In this document: positions 30,797 through 42,353 of the stretch, one piece after another
Numbering within the stretch: position 1 is the stretch's first letter
Layout of the letters: each line of letters starts with the position of its first letter
Assembly (NCBI GenBank): GCA_949710005.1
Contig: OX453280.1
Span: 20,169,562 to 20,233,561, forward strand
DNA: 64,000 bases
Direction: 5' to 3'
Origin: Ricordea florida
Lineage: Eukaryota > Cnidaria > Anthozoa > Corallimorpharia > Ricordeidae
Notes under the pieces: model-generated
What the model was told of the DNA's origin: nothing
The model's input: only the letters and a program-made list of their open reading frames with translations
Databases searched by the model: none
Program-made: the position numbers and the translations under genes

Positions 30797-30835
30797 ACCG
30801 ACTTTGTCTAGTTGGATATATGTATAAATAAATCC

Positions 30836-33800
30836 TTAAGTTTTTACCGAAATTAGAGTCCTAAAGTGACCATATGCATATGTGTGTATCCCATCCTCCC
30901 TTACCACCCTTTTGTCGTCTTCGCATGATAGTGCCACCTTGTTCACAGTCTCTGTGTACACGTCGTGCAGATGACTCCTGATGATATTCATTGTCCTCCT
31001 CTGTGATTTTTGATTGAAGAGGCAATCCTTGTAGTCGTTGAAGCTTATGCTCTTTCTCACGACCGCTTTCTTCACACCCTTACACTTCTTTTCCTCCTTT
31101 CCCTCATCCATCATGTATGAATATAGTTTAGCCCTGAGACCTACGAATTCTATGATCTGTTGGCCACCTGCTTCATCCTTGAACATACCCCCGACTTTCT
31201 TGTTCACGCCCACCTCAATGCCGGATGGATGATCTTCAGGGTAGTTGCTGGTGTCGAACCGGTCTCTCACATCTAGGCTAATGTCTTTGTAGAAGTCGTC
31301 CGTCTCCACCTCGTATGCCAGTGAATCAGTGTCTGTAAATAACAACTTGGCCTTGCTACCATACTTGGGCTTGATGTAGTTATAGTGGAAGTCGTACATT
31401 ATAGTCTTGCTTATCTCAAGGACTGAAAAGCCTAGGTAAATGGGTTTGTCCAACACCAACTTTGTCTTCTTCATTTGTACTGCAACTAGATTCTCACAAA
31501 AGATCGTGCTGTGGTGGTAATTCGGCTTCGATACCAACTTCTTGGCTTTTGACTCATCAGTGACCAAACGAACGTCCACCCTGTTCCTTACGTTCTCCAT
31601 AGTTTTCCCAAAGACTGAGTTGTTCATCAACTTGAAGAAATCCTTCTCGAAGTCGTTTGTAGCTTTCGTCCTTAGTTCGGTATTCAAGTCGATATAGGGC
31701 TTCAGCCACGCGGACTCTTTGAATGTGATGCCTCTATGTATCTTGTAGACTTTTAGCCCGAGACTTAAATATTGTCTCAGCGTCTCGTGGTGAATAATGT
31801 ATTTTCGTTTGTGCCTTAGGTTTGGAATTAGCTTATCCACGCCATTCACCGTAACTCTCTCTGGTGCTAATGGATAGTCATTATGCAGTTTGTGAAGGTG
31901 CTTTGGATACATCATGTCAACCTCTAGTATACATGGCATATCTTTCCACTTCAATACAAGCTCTTCTTCAGTCAACCATCGAAAGTCATGTGTTGGTAAA
32001 GGTTTACTCATTGCATATCCGTACAAACCATTCGCATCCAGGTATGTGATGTACTTTGTTGGTAATGATGGGTCATAATCTTTCATGTATGGATTGTTGG
32101 CTTTACCATACCTAGTTGAGATCATGGAGATACCCCCTCGAATGCCATCCTCAACCATGAGTAGCATGTCAGGGTCCTTCAAAAGTTCCAAACTCACATT
32201 GGTCATTTTCAGGGCCGCATCCCACGCCAATCCAGGTGCAGTGTAGTACCAAGCTGGATCCAAGTCGTAGTTCTTCCTACAAACATCTCTGAAGTTCTCG
32301 AAGACATCAGCCAACAATAAGACATCCAGCTCAAGGTATAGATCGTGGTATTCCCTGAAGCTCTCAATCCCAAAGGCTTTCCACACGTTTTGAGCATGTT
32401 GGTAATCCTCGTCCGATATTTCAGCGTCGTAGAGCTTCGAGTAGAACTCATCCTTTGGTGGGAGATGAGTTTCACTGAGCTCATCAAACCCATCAAACCA
32501 ATCGTACGGAAATACCCCCTTCCTAGTGAGTAACTGCAGGTCTGTGCCATCTTCCATCACCCTTTCAAACCAACTCGTTACATTCACCAGAGAAGATTGT
32601 GGTAGGTTGTCAACCAACCTTCTGAGGCCCGCTGCCATAAATCGAAAGCTATCAATGAACCTAATTCCCCGTTTAATGCTAGCCGTGTTCCCTTCCTTGT
32701 TCTTATAAGAGTCGACAACAATCTCCTTCGTGAACGAAATGTACTTTTCATCGTTGATTGGTATGCAATCTACCTTACCTTTCGATTCCCCTATATTCCT
32801 CACAAATAAATGACCATCGTATCCGGATAGGTTATGGAATATAACTGGTACAAATTTGGGCACCTTGTAATTCAAATTACACTCTCCATGCGCGGCGCCT
32901 CTATACTTTCCAGTAAGATGACAATGGTCTAATACCTTATCATGGCTAATCATCGATCCACAAATGTGACAGTGTGTGGCATTTTCATAGGCTATTTTCT
33001 CATCCTCACTAACATGAGGATTTTTGGGTAGCTTGAACCTATCATAAATTTGTTTGATATCTGACTCCAAACTCTCCATAAACATCTTGGGTACATCTTC
33101 GTCTGGTGATTCAGCTGTGTGACTTACAAGTTTAGGTTCGAATATAGCGCTATCAAAGCACTTGATCAGATAACAAAAACCTGATGGTTTATGCTTCTGG
33201 TATCTATTGGTAAAGCTTCTACCCTCATCTTGGTAACACGTGTCTATCTTTTCAGTGTAGCACTCAAAATCTGCATACACAACAAACGGGACCTCCATCT
33301 TTCTGTTGCGATTTTTGAAACCGAAGAACTGCGGGCTTCCATCTTCGTTGATAGGGACTTCCATCTTAACTGCTTCATGATTGTTGCAATACTCTAGATG
33401 CTTGTCCAGGGAGGATTGTGACTTGAATGGATTAAGACATCTATGGCAGAAGTATACTACGGATTTATGTTTGTTGACTTGTGAAGCTAATAATCTACTC
33501 AAACTTAATCCAACAGTAGTGGTTAGTTTTACTGTTGGATAATAAAAGCAAGTTTATCACTGTCGCCTCTCGCCGTTTACTAATTCTCAAAACGCTTACC
33601 TCAGACTCGTATCCATATAGGTTAATGGCGTAAGGGTTTTGCTTCTCAAACTTAGCAATGTCCCTTAGTGTAACAGGGAACTCCATTCCCGACCAATCAA
33701 ACCTCTCAGAGTTTCCTCTCATCTCATCATTCAATCTTTCACCGTGATTCTCTTTGGGAAATACAGCAGATGTCACAGCCCATTTGAAACACTCATTGTC

Positions 33801-34695
33801 CTTCTCGTTCTTGACATTGATTATAGCCTTCTTCTCAGCCAAAACCTTTGGTAGAGGTATGTAAGAAGTCCCAGAGAGAGGCTCAAATGGATTAATGCTT
33901 ATATCAAAGTACTCAACTCGATCAAATTGCCATCCAGACTTTTCACCTTCAAATCTCGCAACCTTTTCAAGTTGTAATTCCGTCATTGCATCGAATAACT
34001 CAGATAGATCAGTTGAATCCGTTACTATTTCATTGTTAGTATGAAAGTACCCCTCAGTCTCTTCAATCTTACCCGTAGCAAGATTCTCTTTTATGAATGT
34101 GCAAGTTAATACAAACTTCACCTTGATGGGTTTACTTCTAGTATAAAGTAACTCCACAACCTTTGGTTTTATTTTCTTGATGAAGTCTTGAGGACCGTAC
34201 CCCCTTTTACCATCGATCCGATAGGTCTTGAAGAACCCTTTCAGTGCCTTTTCCCTTTCGTTAACTCTGAACGGCTCTAGTACAGCCCAGATACTTCTTA
34301 CTTCCTCCTTCAACTTCCTGATTCTTTCGTTAGCGGGCTTTTTGATTCTCTTTCACATAATTCAAAATCCAATTCGCAAACTTGTTTATTTTCTTCTGTA
34401 CTCTTTTGTTATAATCTGAAACAAGTGTTTTCCACCGACTAGGGACACTTGGAGGTACATATTTGGTAGGCCTAAGAATCGGAACGCTTATTTCTGGTAC
34501 AGGCTCATCGAGAATATGCGATGAGTCCCCACTACTAGCACTAGGTACCTCCTCAAGCATGCCCAGCGCCTCTAGTAACTCGTTCCTACGCATCTTGTAA
34601 TACTTTGGTATCTTGCGTTCCTTGGCAATGGCGCGGAGCTCTTTGACAGTTTGATTTTGATTTGGCATGATGAGTTCTTGAATGTGTAGTAACAT
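30836..34695 (-). pseudogene. SAP domain-protein-primed DNA polymerase B, two frameshifts
   Basis: Three minus-strand frames appear to be one gene. 34695-34330 encodes the SAP-like domain (in the right TIR). 34342-33495 encodes a middle region (YIPLPKVLAEKKAIIN, NPYAINLYGYES). 33502-30836 encodes the polymerase proper, 888 codons. Breaks lie near an A5 run at about 34343 and near 33500. The polymerase part has a C2H2-like finger (CHRCLNPFKSQSSLDKH) and the exonuclease motif YADFECY. It also has an HNH-like zinc insert (CHICG, DHCHLTGKYRG), motif A DANGLYG (about 487), motif B NNSVFGKT (about 624) and motif C TDTDS (about 721). It replicates the element, probably by protein priming. The second break directly follows a palindrome at 33508-33540. 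Alternatives are programmed frameshifting or base-call errors. Confidence 0.88.
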
Positions 34696-34794
34696 TCCTT
34701 TAAGACGATAGGATCGATTTTGGAATTAGCACGCGTGCAGGATTTTTGTGTGTTTGTCTTTAAGTCGCTGTCCCAGAACCCGCCTTTTGCAACT
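34529..34794 (-). repeat. Polinton terminal inverted repeat, right
   Basis: It is the reverse complement of 12774-13039, 266 bp. It encodes the SAP-like N-terminus of the SAP-polymerase gene (ATG at 34695 or 34668). The similarity stops abruptly at 34529, where the two terminal genes diverge. Confidence 0.93.
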
Positions 34795-34796
34795 AC

Positions 34797-35683
34797 TCGT
34801 ACTAACACTTAAATCAGTAGAAAAGTCCTCCATGCGATGTTTCTTATCCAGGTTGGCCACAGAAGTTCTTCGGTTTCACATCATGGATTCGTCAATTTAT
34901 TCTGTTTTAGTAGTAGTTTCGTTCAATAACGAGTACTCATTTCGCTCATATAAGTTCTCATTCAAGTGCTAATTTCGCTCTATGAGTTCTCATCAAAGCT
35001 TACTACATTAGCAAGAGATTTTCTCATCTTCAGATCACTTTCGAGCCAACTGAAATTCATACACTGCTTGTAATCTTGGGGGCGGTCGATGGCGGTCGAT
35101 GTCGGAAAAGCGAATAGTTATCATCTGTTCACGTTTAGCGCCTGGCCGAGTAAAAGGCTCATGAAATTGAGTCTCCAAGTTGGTTATTGTCCTAACTGGA
35201 AACATTTAAACTCCTTTTGATTTTAGTAAGACCGCTAATGAGGCCCTGTTAGTGAGGTTCTTTATGTCGCGCGTCTGAGTTTCAAACCTTTTCAACGTCG
35301 CAATTTCGGAAGATCGAAGGTCGCTGTCGTAATTTCCCGTGAGCGGCTCGTCGTTCGTCGCCATTTCAGGTCCTTTATGTCGCCGTTTCAAGGCCATGTC
35401 GCTTTTCGAAATTTACCCCTAACAGGGCCTCGCTAATCGTCCTCTTAAGCTACAAAATCATTACAAACTCTGGCAACGGTACGATACACTTTCAGCGTGA
35501 ACTTTCATCAACAGACTTCCGTGACTTCGGTCACGACAATTGTCGTCTTCATATCGGTGCCCCCGAGTTCTATCCGACTAATTACGAAGATGTCTACACT
35601 GGAGTGAGTGAGTGAGTGACAATTTGCATATCGGAGTCCCCACAAAAACTCGCAAATACGCTTCGCGTATCCACGAGTTAAAA
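34797..35683 (-). mobile_element. Helitron-derived repeat, copy 2, right part
   Basis: It continues copy 2 after the Polinton. It is nearly identical to 10935-11829 in the same orientation, down to the terminal hairpin at about 35655-35679, with a shorter (GTGA)n tract. The first six bases are the right target-site duplication TCGTAC (34797-34802). Confidence 0.85.
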
Positions 35684-35948
35684 AGGAGTAGTTTGCACCC
35701 ATAATAGGTAATCAAATGGTATACTCGTGAAATTATTAGAATTTGGACAAAACGCGCGTGGAATTATTCCCTAATTTCACTCGTCACCACTTGATTACTC
35801 ATACACACATCACGCACATAAAAAGAAGAAGCGGCGTTTATCAGCATTGCCTCTTATTGGGGTTAAAATGTGTCATAAACACCCGGTATATATAACTCCT
35901 TTGTGTATTAACCAAACAATGCACGCAGGGTTCTTCTGTTGTACGCAT

Positions 35949-36587
35949 TTGAGTCTGGGTAATTGTCGAGTCGAGAGTCGAGAGTTACATGTCGAGAGTC
36001 GAGACTGAAATGTCGAGAGTAATTTTTTAAGGAATTGTTTTGTTAGTCCGAGAAAGGAGCCATTGATCACCTTAACATCGGAACAATTTCAACAACTTCG
36101 CGTAATTGCATTTGTGCGGCTTTCTTTGCTGAAAACAAAAGATAATGACAGGCCTACACGGACTCCCCTCGTGAGTTGTGGTTAGCGATGCATCTTAGCC
36201 TTCAGTCCCTCTCCTGTATGATATAATCGGAGGCTTTGTATAGATGCTTTTCAGCAACGGCTAGTTTTGTATGACAACCCAGTTTTCCATTAAAATTTTC
36301 TTTAGGTCACGCACTGCTGGGTGATATGTCGTGACCAATGGTAAAACTCTCGTTTGAGTCTTTTTTCTTTGTTGGAGTGCCAACCTTCTGTCTTCGAAGC
36401 AGACTCCTGTTAGGGACCAAAGATATTCCGAAAGCCGCGCAAATGCATGCAATTACACGAAGTTGCGATTGTTCCGATGTCAAATTGATCAGTGGCTCCT
36501 TTCTCGGACTAACACGAAACAATTCCTTAAAAAATTACTCTCGACATTTCAGTCTCGACTCTCGACTCTCGACAATTACCCAGACTC
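35949..36587. mobile_element. MITE-like element with about 120-bp inverted repeats
   Basis: Arms at about 35951-36085 and 36468-36587 are inverted copies, rich in GTCGAGA/TCTCGAC repeats, starting at GAGTCTGGGTAATTGTC. TACGCAT directly flanks both ends (35942-35948 and 36588-36594), consistent with a 7-bp target duplication. No transposase is encoded. Confidence 0.8.
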
Positions 36588-36859
36588 TACGCATCTATGT
36601 GACAAACTGAGAGAGGTTTAAGGACCTTCAAGAACAGGATGACATGAGTGCAATGAAGTGACGCACAACTGCACGTCTATATTGTCGGTTTGTCACACAA
36701 TTTCCGTAAACTTAGAATAACATCTCAATGGTCACCTTTGTTAAACATGGGTTGACAAAATATAACGTGACCTATATATAGATGAGGTATCGACTGCCTG
36801 GTTGATAACAAATGAAACACTAATCGTAGTCCATCTATCCATCAGCGTTTAACTCCGCC

Positions 36860-37717
36860 ATGAATTGGTACTGGGTCATAGGCTGGATACCGACATGTCT
36901 CGCAATAGTTGGAAATGGACTAGTAATCTACCTTGTTACCTCACGACGACAACTTCGCACAATATCGAACTGGTTTGTCATGTCACTCGCGTTAGCTGAT
37001 TTTGCCGTCGGCGCCTTTGTGTTTCCTTCTCACTTCATCTGTGAATTTGCCGAGTTTCAATGCCATATCAAGGTCCGAGATGACATAAACGTTCTCTTGA
37101 TATTTTCATCGATTACCAATCTTTGCATCATGGCTTTCGATCGATACGTGGCCATAGTAAAGCCTCTTAAATACGCGCACATCATGACACAAAAACGTGC
37201 GGTTTCGTTGATAGCTTTCGCATGGATGACTCCATTGTTGGCGTTCTTCATTCCAGTTGTGTGTTCAAGTCTTGGCATATTTGACATGAACGTTAAAGTT
37301 AGCGTCATAGTTTGGGCATCCTTCTTTGAGTTCCTTCCCTGTCTTGTACTTCTTTTGATCACTGTTAAGATATCCAATACCGCTAGAAGACATTGTCGAC
37401 AAACTACAAGGCTTAATACCCAGCTACGATACAACTACCCGACTTGCCGCCGTCAGCGAGTGGTGTCCTCAGCAAGGGTTATTGAGACGTTGGTCGCTCT
37501 TTTCTTAATCTGTTATGCACTGGAAGTGTTCAGCTCTTTATGCTTTTATACCAATCTGTGCAAGAGCACCGAAGAATTGTCAAAGGTGATTTATTTTCTT
37601 ATCATTGCGAATTCTGCTGGAAATCCAATCGCCTACGCCTTATTTAAGAGGGACATTAGGAGAGAACTTCAGAGGTTCAACGTCAAACGAGAGGCAGTCC
37701 CAATTACCAAAATATAA
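36860..37717 (+). CDS. Class A (rhodopsin-family) GPCR, single exon
   Basis: The protein is intact at 285 residues with seven hydrophobic segments. Landmarks are GNGLV in TM1 (18-22), LALAD in TM2 (43-47), DRY at 94-96 in AFDRYVAIVKPLKY, and W122 in TM4. A basic third loop (residues 170-205) and GNPIAY at 254-259 in the NPxxY position are also seen, followed by the helix-8-like FKRDIRREL. TM6 lacks the CWxP motif (LFLICYALEV), a notable departure. It is a plasma-membrane receptor signalling through G proteins, with an unknown ligand. Intronless amine/melanocortin-like receptor expansions are common in cnidarians. A TATA-like TATATATAG lies near 36772. The intact reading frame suggests a functional gene. 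Confidence 0.93.
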   Translation: MNWYWVIGWIPTCLAIVGNGLVIYLVTSRRQLRTISNWFVMSLALADFAVGAFVFPSHFICEFAEFQCHIKVRDDINVLLIFSSITNLCIMAFDRYVAIVKPLKYAHIMTQKRAVSLIAFAWMTPLLAFFIPVVCSSLGIFDMNVKVSVIVWASFFEFLPCLVLLLITVKISNTARRHCRQTTRLNTQLRYNYPTCRRQRVVSSARVIETLVALFLICYALEVFSSLCFYTNLCKSTEELSKVIYFLIIANSAGNPIAYALFKRDIRRELQRFNVKREAVPITKI

Positions 37718-39257
37718 GTTATCCAATATTAATACACCCATTCATTCCGTTGAATTAAGTTTCAAAATATTTATAAATGTGTTGGAAACGTGGGTAAAAG
37801 AACCGACTTGAAACGTGTTTTCATAATTTTACATCAAGGATAATATTTCAAGTATTTGCAAACGAAGCAAATCTTACATATGAGCAAATATATAAAGGAG
37901 TGCGAGATTTGTACAGGGGGGTCACTTTGTGTCACACCCAGTACACATGTCGACATCCTCGCCGTCAGGAGTCCATAACCATCACCATGACGCCGTGCTT
38001 TACTAAAAGCGACATTTTTCGAAAGAGCGGCGAGCGTGGAGAGGGGACAAGCCTGCAAATTAGCTGCGTAAATAAATTACTCTATTTGAGTCTCACAAAG
38101 GGGGAATCACCCCCCTCCCCCTCCCCCTCCCCCTCCCCCTCCCCCCCAGCTACATCCCTGTTGTACTTTACTTCACATTTTCTCATAAATTCCACAGGGA
38201 CAAATATTTGTGTTTACACTCACTTTCAGAGTAGAGTGGTTAAAATAAGCAGCTCTAAATTAAATTTGTTCTATATTTGCTAAATTTGCAAATGCGAGCA
38301 ACAATTTCTCATCCAGCGATTATGACTATTTGTCCTATGCATTATATTTGTATCACATATTGCGTATTTTTAATGATATCATGGTCCATTGTATAGAGGC
38401 TGATTGCTATCAATCTTTGATATTTGAATCAACCGCAGTTATATGTGATCTTCGGTCTTAAACGTCAAAAAGTCAAATGAACTTTTCGGTGTTTATAGTT
38501 GTTTTAAGCAATACATGTACTTTTGAGGACAGTAATGTTATTTGGTGCATCACACGTTTGGCTCATAAATAAAATTTGACCTTTGTGTGGTCGTTCTTTG
38601 TGATATCTTTATTTAGTTATTACACGCATGACAAAACACGTTATCCATCGCACTACAATAGAAGAGGTGCGGCGGCTAAGCACATATCATCCCTCTCATG
38701 TTTTCCGCGTCATTTTCAAATTTAACAGGAGATCGATTTTTTTTGGCCCATCTTCGGAAACAAGGCAGTAGTCGAATGGATGAATACAAACATGGCGGAA
38801 GCTGACGCTGGCACTGTAGAAGACTCCGACACAGGCTTTGGGTTTGATCACGCGTCACTCGCACGAATGCGAAAGCCTCAGGGGGCTCTCACAGGGGACG
38901 TTTGTGACGAAATCGTGCAGCTGCGCATGGCATGTAGCGCGATTGAGCTTGCTATCGTACACGGCGTCGACGCGACATGGCTTGAGCGTCCTGTTCCTGC
39001 CGTGCTCTGAGCAAAACATTGAGTTCGGCACAGGAGTTAGACCATGATGTTTCAACAGGCCTACTTAAGTCGTTTGCATTTGATTTTGATCTAACCTGTT
39101 CGGCTTTTCCTCTAACAACTTCTCAAAAGTCTTTCTAATAATCCCAGTGCAATGTTCCAACTGACTTACAGCAACAGAGATAATTCAGTTAAACCCTTTT
39201 GCTCCCAAAATCTGAGTAGTAATTCTCTTCAGTTGGGGCCATACCGTACCTTCTATG
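37718..39257. other. Intergenic; (CCCCCT)n microsatellite
   Basis: This holds the 3' flank of the GPCR, with AATAAA-type signals (for example near 38566), and a CCCCCT microsatellite at about 38110-38148. An open frame at 38780-39010 has no recognisable domain, and I do not call it a gene. Confidence 0.5.
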
Positions 39258-39260
39258 ATC

Positions 39261-39344
39261 GCCGACCGGTTAGCTTAGTTGCTAGAGCACTGGACTATCG
39301 TGCGAGAGGTCCTTGGTTAGAAACTCGGCCAGACCATCACTTGT

Positions 39345-39380
<36 letters not shown>

Positions 39381-39590
39381 CAATGAAACCTGCAAATGGT
39401 TAGACGTTTTAGTCTTCTCAGGTAAGGACGATAAACCGTAGGCCTTATCTCACAACCCCAGTTGTTCGTAATAACTTCGTGGAATGTTAAAGAACCCACG
39501 CACTGGCGAAGAGTTGGGGACCTAGTACCCGGTGCTGTGATCTGCCTTGTATATGTAATTCCATTTGTCTTCCGTAATGATGATGTTATG
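39261..39590 (+). mobile_element. tRNA-derived SINE
   Basis: The head resembles a tRNA: an A-box-like TAGCTTAGTTGCTAGAGC (39271-39288) and a B-box-like GGTTAGAAACTCG (about 39312-39325). The body continues with a conserved-looking stretch around 39490-39530 (TTAAAGAACCCACGCACTGG) that resembles the central domains shared by cnidarian SINEs. Transcription would be by RNA polymerase III. It is non-coding. Confidence 0.65.
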
Positions 39591-39828
39591 GCGCATTTGT
39601 TTATATATATATAAAATTTGCGCCCTATAAATCATGAGTTATCATTATTTATTATACTTTAGTATCAATAATCAGGTGATTATACAAAACCGCGCGCTCT
39701 GATTGGTTCGCTATTTCGGATTATCAGCCGATAATCACCTCTACGAACAAAATGGCTGCTAATTTTTTCGTGTTGTACAATGCTTTTTTTTTCTTTTTTT
39801 GAAATAATCACCCGTGTATTTATACTAA

Positions 39829-39904
39829 AACAATTATTCGCCTCAGGCTCAGTGATCATCGGTTAATATTCACCGATAATCACTTCACCTTCGGCGAATA
39901 ATTG
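39829..39904. repeat. Short palindromic element
   Basis: ACAATTATTCGCC and GGCGAATAATTGT mark the ends, with an internal GGTTAATATTCACC-type core. It is probably the end of a MITE that may extend left toward 39650, where a related AATCAGGTGATTAT motif occurs. Confidence 0.55.
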
Positions 39905-41517
39905 TTAAATAATAAGGACAAAGTTGAGTTTTATCGATGGTATTGCTCTAAAATGAGAAATTATATTTTTATTCAGCTTTAAAATCCAACAAAGCGTCAC
40001 GAGATTACTTGTTTTTACCAACATTAGTCATATTCTCATAGACTGGCATTTTACATGCAGTAATTAGAATAATGCATGGATAAATTGCACAAAGTGAGAG
40101 AGTTCAAAGTTTTAGTTATTCCGTTGCATAAAAGACAGTGACCTTTCAAAGGCTGTTTGGCCTTGTGGCAACCGGGCTCAGCTGTAAACTGACGAGTTTA
40201 CTTCTCTCGTGAAATTTCTTTTTTCTTTCCATTAATAACAGATAGACGTTAAAAGCAGATGGGACATATGCCTAGCAATATACAAATCAATCCATTTTTC
40301 AGTCTCAAGTAGTTTTACTGGTTATATTGAGGCTAATCATCACGACGAGTCCAATAATTGCAAGCTGCCGTCAAGTGCAACCTACGTTTAAGTGTTCTAG
40401 CACTCTGTCAGTCAAAAGACATTGGCTAATCCGGATAAGAGGTACTTAAGCAATCGTTGAAGACACTGACCTAAAAGGTCCAGAGCCTAATATCCGATCT
40501 AATGTCACTTTTTTAGAGACCAAGAAATATGGACATTAAAACAGATGAAAAAAAAATGAGAAAGAGTACTTCTTTGTAGAAATGAAGGACCTATCTTTCT
40601 ACACCGCTTACGGACGGATAAACTAAGTGGATGGGAGTTGGGAATATGGATGCGGAGTGGTGATTACTTCGATTAATTTGCATGTCGCGTTGGATTATAA
40701 ATCCAAAAGCTTTTGTACTGTACTTGCACTTATCAAACCCTTTTAAGTCTGTCTGCCTCACTTCTTTCTATCACTGTGTGGTCGTCCAGCTGTTGAACAG
40801 AAAGATAAAGGATTCCACTGAACGTTTCTTTAAGAATTCTTGCTGTTGTGGCGGACTGCACATGGAAGGTCAGTAATTAAATATCACGAGTAAGAAATCG
40901 TAATTCATTTAGATTGTAAAAAAGCAACATAAAGCGTAGAGGTGAACGGCACAATTCTCGTCGAGAAAAAAGTTAAAAAATTAAAAACGCGACCATATTT
41001 GATTGATTAATTGATTGAAGTTGCTTTCCAACAAGTCTATCATTGCATGGGTTCGACCGAGGTGAAAAAGAAAAAAACCAGAACGGGGTAAAGTGGTTTG
41101 GCTTCTCTGGGAACCGTGTTTCTCGAAAGACCCTGCAACTTACCCGGGACCCTTTTCTCAAAACCCCCAATACCTTTACCATGGTTTTGAGCTTTATTTT
41201 TAATTAGATCGGAATCTTGACTGTGCTACTTAGTGTTTTTTGTAGGTGTTGGCATTCAAACCAGCCACACGTGCGACTCAACGTACAATTGTATTGCTGA
41301 ACCTTGCCGAAAACCAACAAAATTATTTTGTAATTCCTGTTGTAATGAATTATTGCGACCATTAAATAGCTTTGCGGGCACGATAACTTAAAAGTTACCT
41401 ATACTGATATTGAGAAACGGGTTTCAGGCTTTCAGGTAAGCTGTTTTGTGATCCCAATGTTTATAGCGGGACTGATTTTAATTTTTCCGGTTTTCAAAGT
41501 TATTATAAGTAATATAA
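39905..41517. other. Intergenic, no gene recognised
   Basis: No coding sequence, RNA gene or clear repeat was identified. Confidence 0.4.
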
Positions 41518-42232
41518 TTCTTAGTTTACTTGCACGATTGGCTGCTTTGTACGCCACGAAAAACATTCGATAGCTTCCGTCTTATTAAACTAAAGCCCGG
41601 GGCCCGTACGTACCAGGTCCGATAGATTTCCATAATCTTAATGCCTGCTTCAAGCAAAAACTGATACTGTACAAAATAATTTTTCTCTGACGGTGAAATT
41701 ACTTGTAGTCTATATTAGTTTTATACAAGATTATATTATATTTACTAAAACAATTCTTAATTAACTTTCACGTTTGACTGCTTTGGACGCCATGAAAATT
41801 TTTTTATAGCATCTGTCTCATTAAACTAGATCTACGGCTCCGGGCCCGTAAATCACGGCTTTCGAGGAACCAGTTCCAGGTCCGATAGATTTACACGATC
41901 TCAATACCTGCTTTCAAGCTCAAACTGATACAAAAAATGTTTCTCTGATAGTGCGGAAGTTACTCGTAATCTATATTAGTATTATGTAAGATTATATTAT
42001 ATTTTGAAAAACTAGTCTTAATTAACTTGCACGATTGGCTGCTTTGTACGCCAAGAAAAACATTCGATAGCCTCTGTCTTAATGAACTAGAGCTCCTGGC
42101 ATGGCCCGTAAATAAGTTCCAGGTCCGAGTTCCAGGTCCGATAGATTTCCATAATCTAAATGCCCGCTTTCAAGCAAAGACGGATAGAAAAAATGTTTCT
42201 CTGAGAGTGAACTTACTCGTAATCTATATACG
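41518..42232 (+). repeat. Three degenerate tandem repeats of about 240-260 bp
   Basis: The units begin near 41524, 41760 and 42020 with TTAACTTGCACGATTGGCTG or a variant. Each contains CCAGGTCCGATAGATTT and ends with a run like GATTATATTATATTT. Divergence between units is considerable, so the duplication is old. A short internal duplication (GTTCCAGGTCCGA) occurs in the third unit. No coding potential was recognised. Confidence 0.75.
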
Positions 42233-42318
42233 TTCGTGTTACCCTAATATATTGGAACCGTCACGCCTAAATCAGTCGTCTCGCCACAGAATAAATTGTG
42301 TAGTCTTTCTAATATCCA

Positions 42319-42353
<35 letters not shown>

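Larger units (their letters stand above)
12771..34796. mobile_element. Maverick/Polinton element (22 kb, including a LINE insertion)
   Basis: The element is bounded by TCGTAC duplications and 266-bp inverted repeats whose matching part starts with AG, as Polinton termini do. Three and two extra bases lie outside the matching AG at the left and right ends. Removing the 5.5-kb LINE leaves about 16.5 kb, within the usual 15-20 kb Polinton range. It encodes DNA polymerase B, a DDE integrase, a packaging ATPase and a capsid protein, which together are diagnostic. Most genes run on the minus strand. The integrase and the left terminal gene run on the plus strand. Additional genes are a TFIIB-like factor and several small membrane proteins. 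Several genes are interrupted, so this copy is probably defective. Confidence 0.95.

Noticed and set aside
32209..32550. Second reading frame inside DNA polymerase B
   Set aside because: It is a shadow of the polymerase frame, which continues through without interruption and carries the motifs.
38780..39010. Short plus-strand frame (MNTNMAEADAG...) as a small gene
   Set aside because: No domain, no repeat in the window and no splice or regulatory context supports it.
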